From assembly GCA_947259815.1 (NCBI GenBank), contig CAMYNO010000073.1:1-5125 (forward strand): 5,125 nt of DNA, given 5' to 3'. This document shows positions 1-5,125 of this stretch, piece by piece. Numbering within the stretch: the first letter of the stretch is position 1; every line of letters starts with the position of its first letter. The notes beneath the pieces are model-generated. The model searched no databases and had not been told where the DNA came from. It saw only the letters and a list, made by a program, of their open reading frames with translations. Source of the DNA: an uncultured Parvularculaceae bacterium. GTDB lineage: Bacteria > Pseudomonadota > Alphaproteobacteria > Caulobacterales > Parvularculaceae. The position numbers were made by a program, and so were the translations under genes.

Positions 1-1
1 G

Positions 2-580
2 TTACAGCCGGATGGATCATGGCGGCTTTCAGGATTGCTGCGCGGTCAGGGCGGGAGCGAGGCGGAGGCGCTCGCCGGCGCTGGCGCCGATGCTCGCTTC
101 GTGCTGATGACGCCCGCCGTGACGCAGGCGGCGTTTTCCGCCGAGTTGCGCGGGCTTTCTCTTGCGTGGCAGGCCGGGCCCGATAAGGAAATTCCCGATA
201 CGGATAATTTTTCCGTGAAGATGATGACGCTGGGTGCGCGCGGGTTGAAACCCTTCTCGCCTGTGCATCTGCGCGCCGCGCGCAGTGGCGGCGCCATTCA
301 ACTCACCTGGATTCGGCGCACCCGCTATGGCGGGGACAGTTGGGAGGGGGAGGTTCCGCTCGCTGAACTCTCGGAACGCTATGTCCTCACCATCTATGAT
401 GGAGAAAGCGTCCTGCGCCAAGTGGAAACAACGAGTGCGGAATACCTCTACGACGCCGCCGAGATCGCGGAGGATTTCGGCCCCGGCGGCCCCGGCGCGT
501 CGATCAGATTCTCCGTCGCCCAGATTTCCGATGCGGTCGGGGCGGAAATAGGCTCAATCTCAGATGTCTTGATTGTATGA
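2..580 (+). CDS. GTA/phage tail baseplate megatron protein (gp15-like), C-terminal part, 5' truncated
   Basis: This is the C-terminal end of the large tail-tip protein of gene transfer agents and related siphophages, often annotated as 'glycoside hydrolase TIM-barrel-like domain-containing protein' or 'host specificity protein'. Frame 2 is open from the left edge to the TGA at 578-580, giving 192 residues with no start in the window; family members usually exceed 1,200 residues. Recognisable family stretches are WRLSGLLRGQGG at the left edge, then WIRRTRYGGDSW (308-343) followed by GEVPLAE, and near the C-terminus the pattern VAQISDAVG. In the known GTA structure this protein forms the distal baseplate next to the tail fibres, which suggests a role in cell contact. 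A TTG at 35 is internal, because the family similarity extends upstream of it. The assignment rests on remembered family sequence. A related prophage tail gene is the main alternative to a true GTA. Confidence 0.82.
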   Translation, partial: LQPDGSWRLSGLLRGQGGSEAEALAGAGADARFVLMTPAVTQAAFSAELRGLSLAWQAGPDKEIPDTDNFSVKMMTLGARGLKPFSPVHLRAARSGGAIQLTWIRRTRYGGDSWEGEVPLAELSERYVLTIYDGESVLRQVETTSAEYLYDAAEIAEDFGPGGPGASIRFSVAQISDAVGAEIGSISDVLIV

Positions 581-593
581 GCGAACGGCGGCG

Positions 594-1718
594 TCAGTCG
601 AATGTGAACACTACGCTGGTCAATCGGTCTCGCCTGCATTCTTCAGCCGGCGGCGCTTTTAATTCCCATCGTTCCAAGATTTTCAATGTTGCCTCACCAA
701 ATTGCGATTGCTCAGGCACCTCAGCCAGTATGCGGGCTCCGGTAACCTTCGTTCCATCGAAGTGGTAACCAATCAGGACGCCGCCCAAATAACCTTTGTA
801 GGAATCGGTATTCGGATATTTGGGCGCAGGCCGCGATTTCCACTCCAGACCGCATCCTTCGTATGGGTAACGCGGTGTCGTCCATTTGATGTTTTCTATC
901 GGGTCCAGTTCCAGCGGTTTGTCTTTCAACCGTGAACCCGCTCTGGGGCGGTCAGGGTGATCGGCATGCGCTGCGGATTTGCTGACGAGATTCCACGCAA
1001 CAGCCGTCGCCAGAAGAGGGTCGAACGTTTCAATGTCAACTTGCGGCGGGAATAATGAGACAGCTTCAATGAAGTCCTGATTGGCTTGAATGATCTCATC
1101 ATCTTTTCTGCTGAAGCCGGCAATATTGGCGACGCCGCGCGTAATATACGCGGTTGCGACTTCAAGCGGTACTTCATTGCGGTATGGTTCGTACTGCTCA
1201 AGGGCGATTGTAGCGTTTTTGAATGATTTTTTGAATCGTTTCCGTTGAAGCTCGTATGTGCTAAGATGTATCCATCCGCGTGCGGACAAAAGAGAAGGGG
1301 CAACAGTTGGGGATTCCAGTTGGCCAAGAAGGTGTTTTTTTGCGTCTTTGTTTTCGTTGTCGCTCACCGCTTTTACAAGGCTCAGCATTAACCCCGGCGC
1401 TTCGTCGCCGAAAATTTCGTTATCTGCACCGGCGATTTCAACGACGCGCTCAAGCGGTTCAATCGCCTGTTCAGGTCTTCGGAAATAAATGAGCGAGGCG
1501 TAGTTATAGGCGAGGACCGCTGTTGTCTGGACGTCGCCGAGTTCAATTTCGGCAGCGCGCCAGGCTGCTTCGCCTTCAGTCGCGGCAGCCTCAAAATCAC
1601 CGGCTTCGAGAGCGGCGTTATACGCCTTGTAGTATTGCAGGTGTGTTTTCTCCGCCCCCGCCGCGCAAATCGGGTAAAGAGCAAAAGCAATAAAGACGGC
1701 AGCAAAAAGTAAACGCAT
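594..1718 (-). CDS. secreted TPR-like repeat protein with C-terminal TonB_C-like domain
   Basis: The product has 374 residues. Residues 1-22 form a Sec signal peptide: Arg2, a hydrophobic core, and cleavage likely after AGA (20-22). Cys18 lies inside it, but the preceding YPI is not a lipobox. Residues 24-95 and about 143-225 look like TPR-type helical hairpins (for example 33-57, and 145-175 with an ALEQY ending). From about 298 to the end the sequence follows the TonB_C pattern: APKYP (298-302), a GGVLIGYHFDGTKV strand pair (312-325), F340 with GEATLKILERWELKAP (341-356), and a final beta strand. Cys289 and Cys361 could pair in the periplasm. There is no membrane anchor or Pro-rich spacer, so it is unlikely to be a classical ExbB/ExbD-coupled TonB. 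The ATG at 1716-1718 has a strong upstream GAGGGGG, 7 bases away. The gene is lower in GC than its neighbours. Substrate and partner are unknown. Confidence 0.85.
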   Translation of the reverse strand: MRLLFAAVFIAFALYPICAAGAEKTHLQYYKAYNAALEAGDFEAAATEGEAAWRAAEIELGDVQTTAVLAYNYASLIYFRRPEQAIEPLERVVEIAGADNEIFGDEAPGLMLSLVKAVSDNENKDAKKHLLGQLESPTVAPSLLSARGWIHLSTYELQRKRFKKSFKNATIALEQYEPYRNEVPLEVATAYITRGVANIAGFSRKDDEIIQANQDFIEAVSLFPPQVDIETFDPLLATAVAWNLVSKSAAHADHPDRPRAGSRLKDKPLELDPIENIKWTTPRYPYEGCGLEWKSRPAPKYPNTDSYKGYLGGVLIGYHFDGTKVTGARILAEVPEQSQFGEATLKILERWELKAPPAEECRRDRLTSVVFTFD

Positions 1719-1725
1719 AATAACG
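1719..1725 (-). promoter_or_regulatory. spacer between start codon and ribosome binding site of the TPR/TonB_C gene
   Basis: Reading leftward, the gene is preceded by the purine run GAGGGGG (complement of 1726-1732) and then this 7-base spacer to the ATG. This is near-ideal Shine-Dalgarno spacing and supports the start at 1718 over any internal one. A perfect 10-bp palindrome, TCTATATAGA (1731-1740), adjoins and overlaps the purine run by two bases. I found no convincing -35/-10 pair for this gene. Confidence 0.55.
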
Positions 1726-1860
1726 CCCCCTCTATATAGAGCCTAAATGCCGCCGCTCGGGCCTGCAATTGTTTTGGGCAAATTTCCGGGCCCGCCGGCA
1801 TTCCCCACCAACCCCTTCAAATCGCGGCCAAATCACTTATCTGTGCTAGGGAGCCGCCGG

Positions 1861-1892
1861 TTGACGCTTTGCGGTTAACGAAGCGTTACGAT
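1861..1892 (+). promoter_or_regulatory. weak promoter candidate for the J-protein gene
   Basis: TTGACG (1861-1866) is a good -35 hexamer. The -10 is unclear: TACGAT (1887-1892) matches the consensus at 4 of 6 positions but lies 20 bases downstream, and nothing better sits at 16-18. It lies in the 219-base divergent region, about 45 bases before the TTG start. No CTTGAA/CCCAT-type heat-shock (sigma-32) promoter is visible. Confidence 0.25.
1875..1889 (+). promoter_or_regulatory. near-match to a CtrA binding site
   Basis: The sequence reads TTAA, seven bases, TTAC. The alphaproteobacterial cell-cycle regulator CtrA prefers TTAA-N7-TTAA, so this differs at one of the eight fixed positions, and the first half-site carries the preferred following C. 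The same bases form a small palindrome, TAACG-AAG-CGTTA (1876-1888). It would lie between the -35 and -10 of the promoter candidate, where binding would repress. A single near-match can arise by chance. Confidence 0.25.
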
Positions 1893-1937
1893 CTGGCGGC
1901 GTAAACTGGTATCGACTGGCAGGCGAGAAAACGGACT

Positions 1938-2909
1938 TTGGCGCGTAATCCTTACATCGTATTGGGCTTGAGCCCGTCGGCGAGCGATGCGGAAATCCGC
2001 TCGGCGTTCCGTAAGCTCGCCAAGCAATATCACCCGGACCGCAATCCCGGCGACAAGAAATCCGAAGACAAATTCAAGGAAGTCTCGGCGGCATTCGACA
2101 TTGTCGGCGATTCTGAACGGCGCAAGAAATTCGACCGCGGCGAAATCGACGAAGAGGGCCGCGAAAAAGCGCCCAATTATAACCAGTATGCCGGTCGGCC
2201 CGGCCCGGGCATGGGCGGCGGTTATGCGGGCGGCGCCTTTCGCGGCGGCTTTGAACAGGGCGGACCGGGCGCCGGCGCCTCCTTTGAAGACATATCCGAT
2301 ATTTTCTCCGACCTTTTTGGCGCGCGCGGCGGGCGCCCCGGCAACGGGCGCAGCGGCGGCGCATCGAAAGCGCAGGCACGCGGTCGCGATCTGCGCTATC
2401 GTCTTGAGGTCGATTTTCTCGATGCGGTGCTCGGCGCGAAGAAGCGCGTCACCATGCCCGACGGGCGCACGCTGGATCTCACCATTCCCGCCGGGCTCGA
2501 TGACGGACAAACCCTGCGCCTTAAAGGGCAGGGCGAAAGCGGCGCCGGCGGCGCCGGCGATGTCTATGTTGACGTCAAGGTCCGCCACCATAAGCGGTTT
2601 GAACGCGACGGCGACGACATTCATGTGGAATTGCCGATCTCGCTGAAAGAGGCGGTGCTTGGCGGCAAGGTGACGGCGCCGACAATCGCCGGCGAGGTTT
2701 CTCTGGCGATCCCGAAAAATTCAAGCTCGGGCGCGGTCTTGCGCCTGCGCGGTCGCGGCGTGTCGCGCGGCAAGGGCGCGCCGGCGGGCGATCAATATGT
2801 CCGCCTCAAGATTGTTCTCCCCGAAGGCGGCGACAAGGAGCTGGAAGAGTTCGTCAAGAACTGGAAAGGCGCCGATATTTCCGCGCGCAAGGACTTCGTT
2901 GACGTCTAA
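1938..2909 (+). CDS. CbpA-like J-domain co-chaperone (type II DnaJ, no zinc finger)
   Basis: Residues 4-68 form a J domain with the invariant HPD at 32-34, which in this family stimulates the ATPase of a DnaK/Hsp70 partner. Next come the KFDRGEID motif (64-71) and a Gly/Phe-rich linker (about 82-147) containing FEDISDIFSDLFG (116-128). Two beta-rich substrate-binding domains follow: CTD I from about 150, with LTIPAGLDDGQTLRLKGQGE (181-200), and CTD II from about 223, with a matching LAIPKNSSSGAVLRLRGRG (256-274). The four CxxCxGxG repeats of DnaJ are absent and the protein has no cysteine, so it is type II, close to E. coli CbpA (306 aa) in length and layout. The TTG at 1938 is the only usable start: an in-frame TAA lies at 1902-1904, there is no ATG/GTG between, and the J domain begins three codons in. 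AGGCGAG (1921-1927) is a distant ribosome site. It is cytosolic. No dnaK is in the window. Confidence 0.95.
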   Translation: MARNPYIVLGLSPSASDAEIRSAFRKLAKQYHPDRNPGDKKSEDKFKEVSAAFDIVGDSERRKKFDRGEIDEEGREKAPNYNQYAGRPGPGMGGGYAGGAFRGGFEQGGPGAGASFEDISDIFSDLFGARGGRPGNGRSGGASKAQARGRDLRYRLEVDFLDAVLGAKKRVTMPDGRTLDLTIPAGLDDGQTLRLKGQGESGAGGAGDVYVDVKVRHHKRFERDGDDIHVELPISLKEAVLGGKVTAPTIAGEVSLAIPKNSSSGAVLRLRGRGVSRGKGAPAGDQYVRLKIVLPEGGDKELEEFVKNWKGADISARKDFVDV

Positions 2910-2923
2910 TCGCCCGGCGCCGC

Positions 2924-2953
2924 TTGGCCCCGCCCCGTTATCTCGACTATAGT
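2924..2953 (+). promoter_or_regulatory. promoter candidate for the 475-residue protein gene
   Basis: TTGGCC (2924-2929) and TATAGT (2948-2953) are separated by 18 bases. The -10 matches TATAAT at 5 of 6 positions and the -35 keeps the TTG that matters most in alphaproteobacteria. Transcription would begin near 2960 and leave a leader of about 38 bases. This suggests the gene can be transcribed independently of the J-protein gene. There is no clear terminator in the 88-base gap, only the short GC palindromes CGGCGCCG and CGCCGGCG without a T run. Confidence 0.4.
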
Positions 2954-2997
2954 TCGCCGGCGCCTGCCGACTGCGCCAATAGCTGGGAAGAACGCCG

Positions 2998-4425
2998 ATG
3001 ACGCTGAGCGAGCGTAAACGCGAACAACTCATCGCCTTTTTGGGAGAGCTGCCGACGGTGACGGCGGTGAAGCTCTTTGGCGCGATTGAGGCCGATCGCG
3101 CCAGCGGCGGCGATCGCCTCCCCCATAATGACATTCTCGACGATCTGAGAAAGCGTCTGCTTGAGCGCGGCGCGGCGCTGCCCGGCCGCCGGCACGATGC
3201 GCGGCGTTTGTTCTTTACGCCTTTTGAGGATTTCCTGGTCGGCGAACGGCGCGGGCGCAAGCGCGCCGGCATTATTCCGCGCACGTCCCTTGCGCCGATC
3301 TGGCGATTGATGATGCGCGAGACTGCGCTGTCGGAGGCGGCTTTCGCAGCGGCGAGCCTCGACGATGCAATCAACGCCGGGCGCGAAACGGGCGATCTTG
3401 AACGCGCTTTGTTTATCGCCGCGGAAGCAGGGCTCGGCAGGGTGCTCGACGCGGCGATGGTCGAGAGCGGCGCTCGCGCCCATCTAAGCGAGATGCTTGG
3501 CGGCGAGGCGGCGTTCGCCGACTTGCAGGAATTGCGGCGGCTTCTCGCGGGCGTTGATTTTTTCAAGCAATTGCATCGAACGCTTGACGCCGGCGCGACC
3601 GGTTTTACCGAAGACGACCTTTACGCCCTGCGCGGATTGTTTTTATCCGCCCACGATCAAAATTCGAAACTGGCGGCGTTTTTATTGCTGGCGATCAAGG
3701 GCCGGCTTGAACGGCCATGGCGCGCATTGGAACTCTATTATCATTTCGCCCATAGCGCCGATGAACGTCTTGTGGCTGCCGGGGATGCAGCGGCGGCGCT
3801 GAAGGAAGCCCTGTTTGAAGATCTTGAATCGCTTGCGCGCGGCCTTGAACGCGATGGCGCTGCCGCTGACCAGTTCGATGCGCAGGCGGGCCGGATGCGC
3901 ATTGCCTGGTTTGCCGATTACGCCGACGGTCTCGCGCTCGAAGCAAAAAAAGTCGACGACAATGTCACCCTCAACCGTATCGACGCCTGCCGCGATGTTG
4001 CGGCGGAAGCATTTGAACGGTTTTGCGAGTTGGCGCTTTCGGCCCTGCGCGCAGCGACGCCGGTGCGCCAGTCCGGCGGGTCGAGCTTCCTGATGGCGCA
4101 GCGTCCCGATTACGCCTCGCCCCCTGCGCCGCGGGCGATCGAGCAGGCGCGCGAAGCAGCGTTGCTGATCGCTGACGCAACGACCTATGCGGCGCGTCTG
4201 GGCGCTGCGGGCGATATCGCCGCCGGCATTGCCCGCGATGCGCATGAGAAAATGTCGTCCTACGCCGGCGATCTCGTCACCGAGATTCGCGCCGCCGAAG
4301 GGGCGGAGCGCAAGGCGGCGGAACGGATGCTGGATCATGCGCTGAGCGTGGCCGAACCATTGCTCGATTGTGACGAAGCGGGCTTAATTCGTGATCGCGC
4401 CAAAGCTGCGGCGGTTGCCGTTTAG
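2998..4425 (+). CDS. uncharacterised helical protein, 475 aa, probably conserved in Alphaproteobacteria
   Basis: I do not recognise a named family. The N-terminal part resembles uncharacterised alphaproteobacterial proteins I recall only loosely, with the pattern LPTVTAVKLFGAIEADR (18-34), LPHNDILDDLRKRL (41-54) and the distinctive LFFTPFEDFLVG (71-82), followed by a basic stretch ERRGRKRAG (83-91). The rest is rich in Ala, Leu, Glu and Arg and reads as consecutive amphipathic helices. Residues 355-380 form a looser Ser/Pro-rich linker before a helical C-terminal third. There is no signal peptide or clear membrane segment (225-234 is only moderately hydrophobic), and no nucleotide-binding or catalytic motif, so a cytosolic scaffold or helical-repeat protein is plausible. 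The ATG is preceded by GGAAG (2986-2990) with a 7-base spacer. That the frame is coding is supported by its length, codon bias and ribosome site. The hydrolase gene follows 41 bases downstream. Confidence 0.85.
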   Translation: MTLSERKREQLIAFLGELPTVTAVKLFGAIEADRASGGDRLPHNDILDDLRKRLLERGAALPGRRHDARRLFFTPFEDFLVGERRGRKRAGIIPRTSLAPIWRLMMRETALSEAAFAAASLDDAINAGRETGDLERALFIAAEAGLGRVLDAAMVESGARAHLSEMLGGEAAFADLQELRRLLAGVDFFKQLHRTLDAGATGFTEDDLYALRGLFLSAHDQNSKLAAFLLLAIKGRLERPWRALELYYHFAHSADERLVAAGDAAAALKEALFEDLESLARGLERDGAAADQFDAQAGRMRIAWFADYADGLALEAKKVDDNVTLNRIDACRDVAAEAFERFCELALSALRAATPVRQSGGSSFLMAQRPDYASPPAPRAIEQAREAALLIADATTYAARLGAAGDIAAGIARDAHEKMSSYAGDLVTEIRAAEGAERKAAERMLDHALSVAEPLLDCDEAGLIRDRAKAAAVAV

Positions 4426-4466
4426 CTTTAAGGTCGCGCGTAACACGCAATGACACGAGAAAATTT

Positions 4467-5125
4467 ATGACCGGTGAAACCCGTAAGACCGAATTTGACG
4501 GCGCAACAGGGGGCAAACTCGCCGCCGCGCTGGAGCTGCCTGTTGGGGCGCCGCGCGCCTATGCGCTGTTCGCCCATTGTTTTACCTGCTCGAAGGATAT
4601 CAAGGCGGCGCGAGAAATCGCCAAGGCGCTGCGCGCGCGCGGCTTTGCCGTGTTGCGTTTTGACTTTACCGGCCTTGGCGGGTCGGAAGGCGACTTCGCC
4701 AACACAAATTTCTCGTCCAATGTTGGGGATCTGGTTGCTGCTGCGGATTTCCTGCGCCGCGAATTCGAAGCGCCATCCATCCTGATCGGGCATTCGCTTG
4801 GCGGCGCCGCGGCGATTGTCGCCGCTGCACAGATTCCCGAAGTGAAAGGCGTTGCGACTATTGGCGCGCCGGCGGAAGCCGACCATGTCGCCCGGCAATT
4901 GCAAACCAGCGAAGATGAAATCCGCGAAAAGGGCGAGGCTGTTGTCTCTTTGGCGAGCCGCCCGTTCAAGATCAAGGCGCAGTTTCTCGATGATTTGAAA
5001 AACCAGGCTGTCCTGCAATGCGCCGCCTCCCTGAAAAAACCATTGCTCGTGCTGCATGCGCCGCGCGATGAAACGGTGGGCGTCGAAAATGCGACGAAGA
5101 TATTTGTTGCGGCAAAGCACCCCAA
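4467..5125 (+). CDS. alpha/beta-hydrolase domain of a probable bifunctional hydrolase/OsmC-family protein, 3' truncated
   Basis: 219 complete codons are present and the frame is open at the right edge. The fold is an alpha/beta hydrolase: FAHCFTCSKD (35-44) is the oxyanion-hole region typical of the hydrolase half of hydrolase-OsmC fusion proteins, LRFDFTGLGGSEG (63-75) follows, the nucleophile elbow is GHSLGG with Ser110, and HAPRDETVG (197-205) supplies the probable acid Asp201. The catalytic His would lie just past the window. In the full-length family an OsmC domain of about 140 residues follows, with the whole near 400 residues; OsmC domains reduce organic peroxides through paired cysteines. 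The OsmC part is not visible, so the fusion is inferred from the N-terminal signature; the alternative is a stand-alone hydrolase. No signal peptide is seen. The ribosome site is weak (GAGA at 4457-4460). With a 41-base gap and no promoter, it may be co-transcribed with the gene before it. Confidence 0.88.
   Translation, partial: MTGETRKTEFDGATGGKLAAALELPVGAPRAYALFAHCFTCSKDIKAAREIAKALRARGFAVLRFDFTGLGGSEGDFANTNFSSNVGDLVAAADFLRREFEAPSILIGHSLGGAAAIVAAAQIPEVKGVATIGAPAEADHVARQLQTSEDEIREKGEAVVSLASRPFKIKAQFLDDLKNQAVLQCAASLKKPLLVLHAPRDETVGVENATKIFVAAKHP

Noticed and set aside
643..665. Possible rightward terminator for the tail gene: GC-rich GCCGGCGGC followed by TTTT
   Set aside because: The stem is only about three pairs, it lies 60 bases past the stop and inside the opposite gene's coding sequence; more likely chance.
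1875..2624. Long leftward open frame (249 codons) opposite the J-protein gene
   Set aside because: It is the antisense shadow of a certain J-domain gene in GC-rich DNA; its product is low-complexity and resembles no family.
1987..2646. Rightward open frame (219 codons) inside the J-protein gene in another frame
   Set aside because: The Arg/Ala/Ser-rich product is a frame-shifted reading of the J-protein; no independent start or ribosome site.
2913..2962. Palindromes CGGCGCCG and CGCCGGCG in the gap after the J-protein gene, as a terminator
   Set aside because: Each is a self-complementary 8-mer without loop or T run; such words are common in this GC-rich sequence.
2721..3566. Long leftward open frame (281 codons) spanning the J-protein end and the 475-residue gene
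   Set aside because: It crosses two well-supported rightward genes and a promoter candidate; its Arg/Ser/Ala-rich composition is typical of a shadow frame.
4438..4448. Small inverted repeat GCGT-AAC-ACGC before the hydrolase gene
   Set aside because: Four-base arms are too short to call a hairpin or operator.
4428..5120. Leftward open frame (230 codons) opposite the hydrolase gene
   Set aside because: The rightward frame carries clear catalytic motifs, so this one is a shadow with no recognisable domain.
1..5125. CRISPR array, tRNA/rRNA gene, insertion sequence, attachment site or toxin-antitoxin pair
   Set aside because: I saw no spaced direct repeats, tRNA-like folds, transposase motifs or small paired genes on either strand.

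Overview
The window looks like part of an alphaproteobacterial chromosome. The signs are a GC-rich sequence, the C-terminus of a gene-transfer-agent (GTA) type tail protein, a Caulobacterales/Rhodobacterales-style gene neighbourhood, and a hydrolase of the type usually fused to OsmC. I cannot fix the family or genus from sequence alone. I see no tRNA, rRNA, insertion sequence, CRISPR array, integrase or attachment site.

Layout. (1) Positions 2-580 (+) hold the last 192 codons of a GTA/phage tail 'baseplate megatron' (gp15-like) protein, whose 5' part lies off the left edge. (2) Positions 594-1718 (-) encode a secreted, probably periplasmic protein with TPR-like helical repeats and a C-terminal TonB_C-like domain. 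It converges on the tail gene with only 13 bases between the stops, and it is visibly less GC-rich than the rest. (3) Positions 1719-1937 are a divergent intergenic region with a weak promoter candidate and a near-match to a CtrA box. (4) Positions 1938-2909 (+) encode a J-domain co-chaperone of the CbpA/type II kind. It starts at TTG and has no zinc finger. (5) Positions 2998-4425 (+) encode a 475-residue, largely helical, soluble protein of unknown function, preceded by the best promoter-like sequence in the window. (6) Positions 4467-5125 (+) hold the N-terminal alpha/beta-hydrolase part of a probable hydrolase-OsmC fusion protein, cut by the right edge.

How the genes fit together. The left end is probably the 3' boundary of a GTA structural cluster, since gp15 is the last gene of the main cluster in Rhodobacter capsulatus. 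The three rightward genes are co-oriented with gaps of 88 and 41 bases. The last two may be co-transcribed, while the J-protein may have its own transcript. The J-protein (protein folding) and the hydrolase/OsmC protein (OsmC domains handle peroxides) could both belong to stress physiology, but this is inference. I did not find a convincing undescribed system. The items most worth a second look are the low-GC TPR/TonB_C protein next to the GTA end, the uncharacterised 475-residue protein, and the CtrA-like box.
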